NCBI GenBank assembly: GCA_937922435.1
Contig: CAKZVT010000003.1
Span: forward strand, 50,108 to 114,107
From: an uncultured Prevotella sp.
GTDB lineage: Bacteria > Bacteroidota > Bacteroidia > Bacteroidales > Bacteroidaceae
Reading direction: 5' to 3'
DNA: 64,000 nt
The position numbers and the translations under genes were made by a program. Numbering within the stretch: the first letter of the stretch is position 1; the number at the start of each line of letters is the position of its first letter. The notes under the pieces were generated by a model. It was not told the origin of the DNA. It ran no database searches and saw only the letters and a program-made list of their open reading frames with translations. Below are positions 18,760 to 29,600 of the stretch, piece after piece.

Positions 18760-20787
18760 ATGAAACTGAAACATAAAATATTTGCGTTGATGGCCGTGGC
18801 CGGTGTTGTTACAAGCTGTACCGACGGCTTCGAGACTGTCAACCAAGACCCCAACAAAATTTATGAGGTCGACGTTCAGAGCATTCTGCCTGGTACGGTC
18901 TACCGCACAATGAACGTCATTAGTGAGACTAACTATAACCGCCTGTGGAGTTATGGACGTCAAGTGGTTGTTGTTGCGTTCCAAAAGGAATGGGGCGAGA
19001 AGGGTGACGGCATTTACCGCCAATATTATGTCGAGATACTTCGTGACATCAAGGCTCTTGAGAAAGCTACCAATGACGACCCGGCAAGGCCTAACACTAA
19101 TGCCATAGCAAAGACATGGAAGGCTTTTGTCTATTATCAGCTGCTCTCTCTTTATGGGCCTGTAGGGCTTACAAAAGCCGACTTTGATGACATGTCCAAG
19201 CGCGAGTTTTATTACGATTCGGAGGAGACAGCTTACTACGAAATTCTTGATGACCTTGACAAGGCTGTGGAGCTATTTGACCCTGACAGCGAGGACAGGC
19301 TTGCACGCGACCCTGTATATGGGGACGGAGGTGAGAGCGACATAGAAAGATGGCGTAAGCTTGCCAATACGTTGCGTTTGGAAATTGCGATGAACATTCA
19401 GAACATCAACGAGGAAAAGGCACGTGAGTACGCTGCCAAGTCAATGGCTCATGAAGATTGGCTGTTCTCTTCACTTGAAGACGCATTCGCACCGAAGTAC
19501 GGTACGGTCGACGGTGTAGACTGTTCCTATTATTATACGCGAATGAACAAGAACGAAATCATCACAAAGAACAACTACGGCAACATCCCGTCAATGAACG
19601 AATACTTTGCCGTGTATATGTTCTCTTACAACGACCCGCGTATGGAGGTTTACTTCCGTCCGTCAAATTACTTTAACGACGACGAGGACGCCGTACCATA
19701 CCAAATGGAAGATGTCATTACAAGGGCGCATGACTGTGATGTAAGCGAATGTACAGCAGACGAGCGTGCCGAGCACTTGCAGCAGATGGCGGAAGGTCAT
19801 TCTCTCCGTGATTCTCTCCGCGTGCTTTACGCCATTCCTTATGTGCCGACGGCTGACGGTCCTGGTTCTAGAAGGCCGTTTGGCTGGTTGGTAGAGAAGG
19901 ACCCGACCGACCCGAATGGTACATTGGATAAGAAAGACCCGTTGACAGCTAACGACCTTCAGCGTTGTTACATCAATGAGCGCTTCTATCAAATGGATAT
20001 CAACCTGCCACTTCTGCGCTGGTGCGATGCCTGCTTCCTTGCAGCCGAGGCCAGTGTGAAGTTCGGACTTGGCTCGAAGACGGCGCAGCAGTATTATGAG
20101 GATGGCATCCGTGCTTCGTTCGAAGAGTGGGGCATCAGCGGCAGTGTTGACGCTTACATGAACCAGCCCGGCATACAATGGGGCACGAGCCGCCTTGACG
20201 CGTTCGATGATACACGCCGCCTTATGAACGGAAATATCGACGGCGCGAACGGCGACGAGGGCAAGCTGGAGCAGATTTACAAGCAGCGTTGGTTCGCCGA
20301 CTTCCTCGACGGATATTCAGCATGGCGTATGGAACGTCGTACCAGGGCGTTGAACCTGCCGCCGTTCTTCCATAACGGTTCGGAGGCTTTTGAGGAGGGT
20401 GGCAATGTTTACTATGCTTATCCTGAGCGTCTTTACTTCCCTGATGCGGAGCGTACCACCAACGTCAACGCTTATTATGATGCAATAGACATACTTCAGT
20501 CAAACAGCCCGGAGCCGAATGATGCTCGTTGGGGTGACAATGTGTACACCGTATTGCAGTTTGCAAAGCCTGTGCCTAACAAGGCGGAGACCATTGCACG
20601 TTACGAAAGTATGTCTTACGTTGACTTCAATATGGATATGCAAGCCCACAAGTATGGTGACACTTATGAGGACTTGGTGCGCGCAGCACGCGAGAAGACT
20701 GGTATAACAGACAATGACGAGGAAGCCTTGACCGAAGCCTTCTGGTTTGAAATCAGGCAAGAAATAGGCACTTATGTTGTAGAATGA
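18760..20787 (+). CDS. susD-like: SusD/RagB-type glycan-binding lipoprotein
   Basis: The 675-residue lipoprotein has its lipobox at VVTSC near residue 20 and acts as the lid of the SusC transporter on the cell surface. The helical TPR-like SusD fold is indicated by the N-terminal DGFETVNQDPNKIYE, KTWKAFVYYQLLSLYGPVGL and the C-terminal LPLLRWCDACFLAAEASVKFG segments. It is longer than the usual 500-600 residues. The gene starts 10 bp after susC and 16 bp ahead of the GH99-like lipoprotein gene. Confidence 0.95.
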   Translation: MKLKHKIFALMAVAGVVTSCTDGFETVNQDPNKIYEVDVQSILPGTVYRTMNVISETNYNRLWSYGRQVVVVAFQKEWGEKGDGIYRQYYVEILRDIKALEKATNDDPARPNTNAIAKTWKAFVYYQLLSLYGPVGLTKADFDDMSKREFYYDSEETAYYEILDDLDKAVELFDPDSEDRLARDPVYGDGGESDIERWRKLANTLRLEIAMNIQNINEEKAREYAAKSMAHEDWLFSSLEDAFAPKYGTVDGVDCSYYYTRMNKNEIITKNNYGNIPSMNEYFAVYMFSYNDPRMEVYFRPSNYFNDDEDAVPYQMEDVITRAHDCDVSECTADERAEHLQQMAEGHSLRDSLRVLYAIPYVPTADGPGSRRPFGWLVEKDPTDPNGTLDKKDPLTANDLQRCYINERFYQMDINLPLLRWCDACFLAAEASVKFGLGSKTAQQYYEDGIRASFEEWGISGSVDAYMNQPGIQWGTSRLDAFDDTRRLMNGNIDGANGDEGKLEQIYKQRWFADFLDGYSAWRMERRTRALNLPPFFHNGSEAFEEGGNVYYAYPERLYFPDAERTTNVNAYYDAIDILQSNSPEPNDARWGDNVYTVLQFAKPVPNKAETIARYESMSYVDFNMDMQAHKYGDTYEDLVRAAREKTGITDNDEEALTEAFWFEIRQEIGTYVVE

Positions 20788-20803
20788 TAAATTATAAAAA
20801 GAT

Positions 20804-22063
20804 ATGAATACTAAAATAATCAGAATATTGGGCTTTGCGGCCATTACATTGGGCTTTGCTTCATGTTCTCCATCTGACGAAGGCCCTTCGGTTGAGGACT
20901 ACTTCCTTAACTATGATATTCCGCAAATCAATCCATCGTCGGACATCCCGGTTGGAGTTTTCTACTCCGACCTGGGCACCAACGGTATTGACGACAAGTA
21001 TTATCAGAAGCTTATCGGCGAGTACGACGCTGATGCTGCGTATCCGCAGCTGTGTCCTAATGTCCGTCCTGTGCTCGGACGTTACGCCATGGATTTGAAC
21101 AACTCTAATGCAGTGCCGTTGTTCCAACAGCATATAGACTGGGCCAACGAGGCAGGCATCGACTTCTTTATCATGCCGCAAATCAACGAGGACCAGAACC
21201 AGTACAATCACTTGAGCCCCCATGCGGTTGACTTTGTCAATTACATGGAAGGTTTGCATGTCAATTCTTATGGCATGATGAAGTGGGGCAACCTTAAGTA
21301 TTGTGTCAGCGTAGAATTGAACAATTTTACCAGTGGCTTGTCAAATCAGAACCCGATAGAGAGCGTTGACCTTGACGCCAACGGCGTGTCGCAGCGTGAG
21401 GAGCGTCTGTACACTTACTTCAAGGGTCTTGGCGAGCGTTTCTTCATCAATGATTCGCTTTACTATTATGTTGACGGTAAGCCGCTTGTAGTGCTTCTCA
21501 ATCCCAAGAACCTTTATTCAAAGGACACCAAGCAGCTTTACCAGAACCTTCGTGACACAGTGTTCAAATATACAGGCAAGGAGATGTACATCGTGGCACG
21601 TCAGGACAAGTGGTCGCCGTCGGCACGTTACATAAATACCTTTATAGGTGGCGGCGTGGACGCTGTGTACATGGACAATATGTTCGATACCACAGACTTT
21701 ACGCTTCAACATCTTGGTTGGGCGCAGTGCATAGACCAGAATTACCAGTACAACCGCCAGTACATCAAGGAGAACTACGGTATTGATTTCATTCCGGCCA
21801 TCTGCCCGTCGTTCGTGCGTTGGGTAAGGCAAAACACTACTACGGAGTTCTACAACTATCCGCCTGTTTACTACGACAAGGAGCTGTTCACCGATATGTG
21901 TAATGTGGCGAAGATGAACCTTGGTGACAACCGCATCGTGTTCATCGATGGTTTCAACAAGTGGGACTACGGAAACGCCATGGAACCGTCAGACCCCAAC
22001 TACGGCAACGGCTACGGAATGGAAATACTCGACATTGTAAGACAACAATTCAAGGTTAGATAA
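20804..22063 (+). CDS. GH99-like surface lipoprotein in the SusE position
   Basis: The 419-residue lipoprotein has its lipobox at LGFASC and a GH99/WbsX-like TIM barrel. Markers include VGVFYSDLGTNG, HIDWANEAGIDFFIMP, KYCVSVELNN, GKPLVVLLNPKNLYS, YIVARQDKWSPSARY and the closing FIDGFNKWDYGNAMEP. In many PULs this slot holds a non-catalytic SusE/F-like binding protein; here it holds a probable surface endo-glycosidase, as expected if long chains are cut before import. The family includes endo-alpha-mannosidases, and substrate assignment is inference. The second GH99-like enzyme (7255) is periplasmic or secreted, so the locus has two differently located members. Confidence 0.75.
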   Translation: MNTKIIRILGFAAITLGFASCSPSDEGPSVEDYFLNYDIPQINPSSDIPVGVFYSDLGTNGIDDKYYQKLIGEYDADAAYPQLCPNVRPVLGRYAMDLNNSNAVPLFQQHIDWANEAGIDFFIMPQINEDQNQYNHLSPHAVDFVNYMEGLHVNSYGMMKWGNLKYCVSVELNNFTSGLSNQNPIESVDLDANGVSQREERLYTYFKGLGERFFINDSLYYYVDGKPLVVLLNPKNLYSKDTKQLYQNLRDTVFKYTGKEMYIVARQDKWSPSARYINTFIGGGVDAVYMDNMFDTTDFTLQHLGWAQCIDQNYQYNRQYIKENYGIDFIPAICPSFVRWVRQNTTTEFYNYPPVYYDKELFTDMCNVAKMNLGDNRIVFIDGFNKWDYGNAMEPSDPNYGNGYGMEILDIVRQQFKVR

Positions 22064-22075
22064 AAACTGATTATC

Positions 22076-24178
22076 ATGAAAACATTAGAAAACATAATAA
22101 AGACGGGGATGCTCTGTTTTGTCGGGATTACAGCGCTGGTGACAGCCTGCAGCGACGACGAGACAATCTCCAAGGAGCCTGACCTGCCGGTAACGTCGGT
22201 CACGGAGCTTACCGTACACAAGCCGCTTGAAGGCGAGCATACGTTCAGTTTCTCGTCAGTGGGCAACCAGGCGCAGCAATTGCTCTTCAGTACGCCGTAC
22301 GACTGGCAGATTGAAGTGTTGAACCCTGACAGCACGGATTTGTCATGGCTTACATTGTTCGACCGTGCAGGCCATGGCGGCGACAGCCTCTCAGTATGGG
22401 TGGCGGCCGCGCAGAACGAGAAGTATGAGGACCGCCGCGTAACGTTCTACCTGAAGTCGGGCGAGCAGACGCAGGAGTTCGAGGTGTTCCAAAGCCAGCT
22501 CAACGCCGTGCTCATTACCGACCCGAAGGCGTTTGAGAACCTGTCTTGCGACGAGCACATCATGCCGTTGGCCTTTGACACCAACGCTGGCGAGACTACG
22601 GTAGAGATTGACGGCGGCGCGGCTGGTTGGATAAGCGTAGACGACGGCACACGCGCCATGGAGCGTGACACCGTGTGGCTGCACATCAATGAGAACACAA
22701 GTTTCACCGTGCGCACAGGAAAGGTTACCATTACCTCCAACGCCGACGAGAACATTTTTGCCGAACTGATGGTTTACCAGTACGGACAGGCCAAGCCGGT
22801 AATAAACGTTACCAATCCTGAAAGCTTTGCCAACATCTCCAACGAGGGTGCTGAAATACCTATCGAACTTGCTCTTGAGAATGTTGCAAGCATAGAGCAG
22901 CTTACCCTCGAAATACCAACGGCCGACGCAAGTTGGCTCTATTGGAGCTACAACGATGATTATACGGGTATTGTACTTTATGTAGACCCCAACCAGGGAG
23001 GCTCGCGTTCTACGACGATATCGGTATGCGCGAAGGCCGACCACAGCATAGCTGACGAGATAGAAGTGTCGCAGGAGGCTGCCGACGGCATCACCGTTAT
23101 GATAACCAACAAGGAAGACCTGCGCGAGCAGTTTGATGCTGAAGGCGCTACGTTCAGCGTCAAGTACCAGTCGCTTGTCGACGAGGTCGAGGCCAAGGTA
23201 GTAGGCGTTGACGGGCAGCCCGTTGACTGGATTCACGTTGACAACCTTCTGACCAATCAGGCTATCGTAACCTGTGAACCCAACCCTGACATGACTGCGC
23301 GTCTTGCCAACATCAAGCTCTTCCCTAAGGGCGACGAGGCTCACGCCGACGTTGTTACCGTGACCCAGGCTCCGTCCACAGTACTCGTTGTTGAAGGTTC
23401 GTTGAAGGAGAGCATTGAAAGGATGATAGAACAGCATGTTTTCTCTGACTGGCAGCACGTAACGTCCCTCGAACTGGCCGGGCAGCTTAGCGATGCCGAC
23501 TGGAACCTGCTTAAGACCATGTGTACGAAAGGCAACGCGGAGAAGTACAACTTGCAGACGCTCAACCTCGAGAAGGTTACCAACACCACGATGAAGGAAA
23601 AGGCGTTTTCGGAGTGCGACTTGCTGAAGAGCATCACGTTCCCTGGTAATCTTGAATACTTGCCTGTCGAGGTTGTCGGCGGATGCGACGAGCTGACATT
23701 TGCTGATGTTCCAAGTGCTGTCTACATCGACCATCATGCTTTCAAGAACTGCTTGAAACTCAAGGAAGTGTGGTTGCCAAAGAACCTTAAGTACTTGTAT
23801 GGTTATGTGTTTGACAATATCAAGGAGTCGCTTACTGATATTTATCTGCGTTCAAAGCCTGTACAGTGCATGGAAGTTGTACGAGATTCAGGTTCTGGCT
23901 CTAAGCGTACATGGTGTACGGTATTCAAGGACGACCAGCATAAGAAGTCAAGAATACACGTTCCAAACGAATATATTGACATGTATCGTGAGCCTGACCC
24001 ACAGAATTGTGAGTCGTTATATCTTGCCGACTTGTTGAAGAGTCTTACGGCTACCGACCCTGGATGGATAGAATCAACCCCAGAGGAGGATTACAAGCAT
24101 TCAGGTATTCTGAAAGACAGGTTCAGATGGACTAACGCCTCGACCCAACTTATTGGTGATGTTGAGGATTATAAGTAA
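22076..24178 (+). CDS. BACON/LRR surface glycan-binding lipoprotein
   Basis: The 700-residue lipoprotein (lipobox LVTAC) is built of several BACON-type beta-sandwich repeats (about 45-440; each has a WL/WI...V...N..R.A.V.V pattern, e.g. WLTLFDRAGHGGDSLSVWV). A BspA-like leucine-rich part follows (about 445-640: LNLEKVTNTTMKEKAFSECD, FPGNLEYLPVEVV, AFKNCLKLKEVWLP). BACON domains usually act as spacers or mucin/glycan binders, so this is the likely surface glycan-binding protein of the PUL. The BACON-LRR combination is less usual. It is the last gene of the susCD operon; a terminator-like hairpin follows. Confidence 0.8.
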   Translation: MKTLENIIKTGMLCFVGITALVTACSDDETISKEPDLPVTSVTELTVHKPLEGEHTFSFSSVGNQAQQLLFSTPYDWQIEVLNPDSTDLSWLTLFDRAGHGGDSLSVWVAAAQNEKYEDRRVTFYLKSGEQTQEFEVFQSQLNAVLITDPKAFENLSCDEHIMPLAFDTNAGETTVEIDGGAAGWISVDDGTRAMERDTVWLHINENTSFTVRTGKVTITSNADENIFAELMVYQYGQAKPVINVTNPESFANISNEGAEIPIELALENVASIEQLTLEIPTADASWLYWSYNDDYTGIVLYVDPNQGGSRSTTISVCAKADHSIADEIEVSQEAADGITVMITNKEDLREQFDAEGATFSVKYQSLVDEVEAKVVGVDGQPVDWIHVDNLLTNQAIVTCEPNPDMTARLANIKLFPKGDEAHADVVTVTQAPSTVLVVEGSLKESIERMIEQHVFSDWQHVTSLELAGQLSDADWNLLKTMCTKGNAEKYNLQTLNLEKVTNTTMKEKAFSECDLLKSITFPGNLEYLPVEVVGGCDELTFADVPSAVYIDHHAFKNCLKLKEVWLPKNLKYLYGYVFDNIKESLTDIYLRSKPVQCMEVVRDSGSGSKRTWCTVFKDDQHKKSRIHVPNEYIDMYREPDPQNCESLYLADLLKSLTATDPGWIESTPEEDYKHSGILKDRFRWTNASTQLIGDVEDYK

Positions 24179-24211
24179 GATTTAATAAGTGTATGGATAA
24201 GTGTTGGTGAT

Positions 24212-24261
24212 GGGAGACAGGCGCAGGCCTGCATTGGCTTGTGCCGTGTCTCCCTGTTTTT
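24212..24261 (+). terminator. Terminator of the susCD operon
   Basis: The outer stem GGGAGACA / TGTCTCCC closes a GC-rich inner hairpin and is followed by TGTTTTTA. It lies 34 nt after the BACON/LRR stop codon. Confidence 0.65.
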
Positions 24262-24376
24262 ACTGGCATTTTCCAGTCCTTTTAATGAAATAACCCCGTG
24301 ACGCAGTTGCGGATTTGCTTTTGAGGACAACCTCTGGATAAAGTATGTAATTCTTAAGAGGCGGCATACAGCATTG

Positions 24377-24442
24377 TAAAAGGCCGTCTTTTAGCAACCA
24401 AAAGGCCATCTTTTGCAACGCGAAAGACGGCCTTTTGCAAAA
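24377..24442. repeat. AAAGGCCGTCTTTT-family hairpin cluster 4
   Basis: Units AAAAGGCCGTCTTTTAGC, AAAAGGCCATCTTTTGC and AAAGACGGCCTTTTGC lie in a row, followed by the family's usual tail (CGTTGGAAATCAATTCGTT). Confidence 0.85.
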
Positions 24443-24485
24443 CGTTGGAAATCAATTCGTTAAAAAGTTTGTAGCAGATTAGCAC

Positions 24486-26486
24486 ATGAAAAGCATTTTC
24501 CTATTGTCCTGCCTGCTCCTTGCCCCCTCCTTCGCCTTGGCCGGCAAGTACAAGGGCAAGCCTTACAAGCAACACAACGTGCCGTGTACCGTCGAGGCCG
24601 AGGACTACGACCTTGGCGGCGAGGGCACGGCCTTCCATTATAAGAACAACTCTTCGGGCGACCGGCGCGCCTACCGCCTCGACCCTGTCAACCTTGCCTC
24701 GGGCGGCAGCGGCATTGTTTTGGGCGGCAACGACGACGGCAACTGGACGTGCTACACCGTCAACGTCAAGGAGAGCGGCATGTACTCGGTAGCCACGGTG
24801 TGCTCGTCGGGCGTTGACAACGGCCGCTTCGAGCTGCGCGTTGACGGCGGGCAGATGTGCCGCGTGCAGCGCGTGCCCGGCCGGGGGTGGGACAAGTACG
24901 CCCCCGTGACCGTCGACGGCATACCCTTGAAGAAGGGCAGGCACGTGCTCCAGTGGTACACCTACGGCGGCATGAACGTCGACAAGTTCGTCATTACGCG
25001 CACCGGCGACTACGTTAAGGGTGCGCTGCCCGGCCGTTTCGACTACGATTACCCCATGACGCAGGCCTTCGGCCACAACCCCCTGTTCTTGTCGTTCCCC
25101 TCGCAGATGTACGGCAGCCCCTTCACGGGCAACCTCTACACCGCCGACCCCACGGCCCGCGTGTGGCACATCGACGGCCGTGACGTGCTTTATGTCTATG
25201 CTTCGCACGACATGGAGCCAGCGCGCGGCTGCGACCGCATGGACCGCTACCACGTGTTCTCCACCGAGGACATGGTCAACTGGACCGACCACGGCGAAAT
25301 ACTGAACGCCGACGACGTGCGCCGTCAGACGGGCATAGGCACCGAGGGCTTCATGTGGGCTCCCGACGCGGCCTATAACCCGAAGGACGGGCTGTACTAC
25401 TTCCTCTTCCCCCACACCGAGAAGGCCACCCAGTACGGCGACGACGAGGACCTCTGGCGCATGTTCATGGCCACGGGCAAGAACCCCGCAGGGCCGTTCA
25501 AGGTGAAGGGTTACATACCGGGAGTGCCCAGCACAATCGACCCCTGCATCTTCATCGACGACGACGGCAAGGCTTACGTCTATGCCGGTGGCGGCGGCAA
25601 GGGCTGCTGGGGCGGCAAGCTGAAGGACGACAACTGGCTTGAGCTGGAGCAGGGCATGAAGCCCATGGAAGGCATCAACCGCGACTTCCACGAAGCTCCG
25701 TTCGTCTTCAAGAAGGACGGGCGGTATTACCTCACCCATTCAGACAACAACCCCAACGACCTTGGCGGCAACAACCTCATGTATGCCGTGTCTGACTCGC
25801 CCCTCGGGCCGTGGAAGGACATGGGCGTATATATGCGTCCGCACGGCCACGAGACGGCTCACGGCAGCGTGGTGGAGTACAAGGGCAAGTGGTACCAGTT
25901 CTACCATACCGCCGACTACAGCGGAGCGGGCAACCTGCGCTCGGTATGCTTCGACGAACTGACGTTCACCCCCGACGGCCGCATCAACATCGTGCGCACG
26001 TGGGGCATGCCCAAGGGCGGACTCCTGCCTATGCTCATGCCCGGCAAGCGGCTCACCTTGCAGGCCGAGGACTACAACGACGGCGGCTTGCAGACGGCTT
26101 GGTTCAAGCGTCCCGACAACCAGACGTTCACCCTGGGCGACGCAAAGTTCGGCCAGATGAGCGTCAAGACCGACGGCGCAGCATCCTACATAGCCTCGAT
26201 GGAGCGCGGAGAGTGGGCACGCTACTCGTTCTTTGTAGCCGACGAAGGCACGTACCGCGTCACCATACGCATGCGCAACGCCGGCGGCGGCGAGGCCAAG
26301 TTCCGCCTCGGCGTTGACGGATACTGGACTGAGCGCAACGAACTCTCTGTCGGCACGCCTGCCGGAGAGTGGGGCGACACGGTCGTCAAGAACGTAAGGC
26401 TCACCCCGGGCGAGCACTACATAGAGTGGCGCGGCGCACGCGGAACGGTCGATGTGGACTGCATTTTGATAGAAGCCGACAATTGA
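24486..26486 (+). CDS. GH43 glycosidase with two CBM6-like modules
   Basis: The 666-residue secreted enzyme has a signal peptide and an N-terminal CBM6-like beta-sandwich (about 28-170; VEAEDYDLGGEGTAFHYKN, YTVNVKESGMYSVA). The GH43 propeller (about 200-490) carries Asp in TADPTARVW, Asp in TIDPCIF and Glu in FHEAPF. The C-terminal CBM6 (about 512-664) has LQAEDYNDGG, GEWARYSFFVADEGTYRVTIRM and a close in VDVDCILIEAD. The catalytic domain is a paralogue of the GH43 at 8713; the binding modules suggest this copy acts on longer or insoluble substrate. Arabinofuranosidase, xylosidase or galactofuranosidase activity is possible. Confidence 0.9.
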   Translation: MKSIFLLSCLLLAPSFALAGKYKGKPYKQHNVPCTVEAEDYDLGGEGTAFHYKNNSSGDRRAYRLDPVNLASGGSGIVLGGNDDGNWTCYTVNVKESGMYSVATVCSSGVDNGRFELRVDGGQMCRVQRVPGRGWDKYAPVTVDGIPLKKGRHVLQWYTYGGMNVDKFVITRTGDYVKGALPGRFDYDYPMTQAFGHNPLFLSFPSQMYGSPFTGNLYTADPTARVWHIDGRDVLYVYASHDMEPARGCDRMDRYHVFSTEDMVNWTDHGEILNADDVRRQTGIGTEGFMWAPDAAYNPKDGLYYFLFPHTEKATQYGDDEDLWRMFMATGKNPAGPFKVKGYIPGVPSTIDPCIFIDDDGKAYVYAGGGGKGCWGGKLKDDNWLELEQGMKPMEGINRDFHEAPFVFKKDGRYYLTHSDNNPNDLGGNNLMYAVSDSPLGPWKDMGVYMRPHGHETAHGSVVEYKGKWYQFYHTADYSGAGNLRSVCFDELTFTPDGRINIVRTWGMPKGGLLPMLMPGKRLTLQAEDYNDGGLQTAWFKRPDNQTFTLGDAKFGQMSVKTDGAASYIASMERGEWARYSFFVADEGTYRVTIRMRNAGGGEAKFRLGVDGYWTERNELSVGTPAGEWGDTVVKNVRLTPGEHYIEWRGARGTVDVDCILIEADN

Positions 26487-26537
26487 CGGGGCAGGGGCGG
26501 CCGCGGCTACTGCCGCCGCGCGGTCTGCCAACGACGG

Positions 26538-26640
26538 CAAAACGCAGTGCGAAAGGCCGTGTATTGCAGTGTAAAAGACCGTCTTTTGTAGGCCGAAAGG
26601 CCGCGTTTTGCAAAGCTCTGGCTGTCAAACCGTTACCGGT
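26538..26640. repeat. AAAGGCCGTCTTTT-family hairpin cluster 5
   Basis: Variant units (AAAGGCCGTGTATTGC, AAAAGACCGTCTTTTG, AAAGGCCGCGTTTTGC) are followed by the conserved tail CTGGCTGTCAAACCGTTAC. Here the units do not form a perfect hairpin. Confidence 0.75.
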
Positions 26641-26694
26641 CGTACCGATAGTGTGTTTTTAACCAATGATATATAATTAAAAGAATATTGACTT

Positions 26695-29600
26695 ATGAAA
26701 CTTAAACTTACCGCGTTCCTCGCCGCGGCGGCGTTGCTTGCGCCTGTCGCCTTGTCGGCGCAGGACGCTTACCAGAACGACTTTTCAGACCCGGCGGCGA
26801 CGCTCGCCGTCACGGGTACGGGCACGTGCTCCGTGGCCGACGGCGTGCTCCGCGCCAAGGACGCGTATGCGGTGTTCGGCGGAAACGAGTGGAAAGACTA
26901 CGAATTCTCGTTCCGCGCACGCGCCCCGAAGACGGCGGAGCAGGTGCAGATTTGGGCGGGTTTCCGCACGTATAACCGCTTCGACCGCTACGTGGTGGGC
27001 ATCAAGGGCGGCCTTCAGGACGACCTTTACCTCATGCGCACGGGCTACATGGGGCTTGACGAGTTCCTCGGCGTGCGCAAGCTGGGCTTCCATCCCGTGC
27101 CGGGAGAGTGGTACAGGCTGCGCGTGCAGGTGGCCGGAGGCCGCATCCGCGTGTTCGTCGGCGACGGCGAGAAGCCGCTCATCGACGTTGAGGACAAGAA
27201 CTCCGGCCTCGCGCCTACGGGCGGCGTGGCTCTCGGCGGCGGCTGGCTCGACACCGAGTATGACGACCTTCAAGTGCGCCCGTTGCCTGCCGACTTCTTC
27301 AAGGGCGTGAAACGCGCCGAGTATGACGGCCGCATGAACGCGCAGCAGAAGGAGGAAAAGCGCGTTAAGGAGCGTGCGCAGTACGCCCCGAAGCGGCTCG
27401 CCGCGCTGGCCGACGGCCGCACCGAGCTGTCGCTTGACGGCCAGTGGCTCTTCATGCCGGAGTATCAGATGAAGGACGAGGCCAAGGCCGTGAGCGCGGC
27501 GACGCCCGATGAGGACTGGCACGTGATGACCGTGCCCGACTTCTGGACGCCCATACGCATCTGGCTTCACGGCGAAACGATGCCCACGCCCAACGGACAT
27601 GAGGCGAAGGGAGTGTCTGACACGTACTTCCAACAGGAGTCTGACCGCTGCGAGAACTACACGTTCGACTACCGCAGAACCGGCGCGGCGTGGTACCGCC
27701 AGTGGCTGGAGCTGCCCGGGGACATCGAGGGCAAGAAGTTCGTCCTTAGTTTCGACGCAGTGTCGAAGATGTGCGACGTGTACGTGAACGGACAGAAGGC
27801 AGGCTCGCACATAGGCATGTTCGGCGCGTTCGAGGTGGACGTTACCGCCCTTGTCAGGCCCGGGCGCAACCTCATCGCGCTGAAAGTGGTGCGCGACATA
27901 AAGGGCGCGGCGGCGCAGACCAGCGACGCTATGGAGAACTACTACTCGTCGGTGCGCAAGGACATTGCCGCCAACAAGGACGACAAGCAGGCCAACCAAG
28001 AGGTCTTGACGGACATTCCCCACGGCTTCTACGGCGACAACCCGGCCGGAATATGGCAGCCGGTGAAGCTCGTAGTGACCGCCCCCGTCAAGGTGGAGGA
28101 CGTGTTCATAAAGCCCACGTTGCAGGGAGCGGAGTTCGACGTGACGGTAAGCAACGCCTCGAAGAAGAACCGCAAGCTCGACATCAGTGTGCGCATCACC
28201 GACAAGCAGGACGGCAGCCTGCTCTACGAGGGCACTCTCCTGGCCAAGCAAAAGCTCGGCAAGGGAGCGCGGCAGACGCTGACCTGCGCCGTAGACGGAC
28301 TTAAACCGAAACTTTGGGAGCCGTCGTCGCCCAACCTGTACGACTTTACGTTCAGCGTTGCAGACGGCAAGGACGTTATAGACCAAACTACTGTTACTTC
28401 AGGCTTCCGCACGTTCGAGGCCCGCGGCGACGGCTACCTTTACCTTAACGGGCGCAAGTTCTGGCTGCGAGGGGGCAACCACATTCCCTTCGCCCTTCGC
28501 CCGAACGACCGCGAACTGGCCGACAAGTTCATGCAGCTGATGCGCCAGGGCAACGTCAACGCCACGCGAACGCACACCACTCCGTGGAACCAGCTGTGGA
28601 TGGACGCCGCCGACCGCAACGGCATAGCCGTCAGCTTCGAGGGCACATGGTCGTGGCTGATGATACACTCCACGCCCATACCCAATGCGTCGACGCTGAA
28701 GCTGTGGCACGACGAGTGGCTGCAAGTGATGAGGAAGTTCCGCAACCACCCCTCGCTCGTGTTCTGGACGGTCAACAACGAGATGAAGTTCTACGACCTT
28801 GACGCCGACAAGGAGCGCGCCAAGGAGAAGTTCCGCATCATCTCCAACACAGTGAAGGACATGCGCCAGGTAGACCCCACGCGCCCCGTCAGCTTCGACT
28901 CCAACTACATGCGCCGCAGCGGCGTAAGGCGTTTTGGCGAGGACTTCATCGCGACGGTTGACGACGGCGACATTGACGACAACCACGCTTACTACAACTG
29001 GTACGACTACTCGGTGTTCCGCTTCTTCAACGGCGAGTTCCAACGCGACTTCAAGACCCCCGGCCGACCGCTGATTAGCCAGGAGATGAGCACCGGCTAC
29101 CCCAACGCCGAGACCGGCCACCCCACGCGTTCGTACCAGCTAATCCACCAGAACCCGTATTCGCTCATAGGATATGAGGCATACGACTGGGCCAACCCGG
29201 CCTCGTTCCTCAAAGTGCAGTCGTTCATCACGGGCGAGCTGGCCGAGGCCCTGCGCCGCACATGCCCCGAGGCGTCGGGCATAATGCACTTCGCCTACAT
29301 GACGTGGTTCCGCCAGTGCTACGACAAGGACGGCATACAGCCTTATCCTACGTACTTCGCCTTGCAGCGTGCGTTGCAGCCCGTGCTCGTCAGCGCCGAA
29401 CTGTGGGGGCGCAACCTCTACGCAGGCGAGCCTCTGAAGACGCGCGTCTACGTGGTGAACGACGACGAGGCAGGCCGCGACCTCGGCCCGATGACCTTGA
29501 CGTGGAGTTTCACAGATGCCGACGGCAACGTGCTCTCACGCGGCATCGAGGCTTTTCCTGCGGTCAAGTATTATGGCCGCGAGTACATCGAGCCGAACAT

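Larger units (their letters stand above)
24179..24485. other. Gap with terminator and hairpin cluster 4
   Basis: It contains the susCD operon terminator and an AAAGGCCGTCTTTT cluster. I see no gene and no convincing -7 box for the GH43 gene that follows. Confidence 0.65.
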
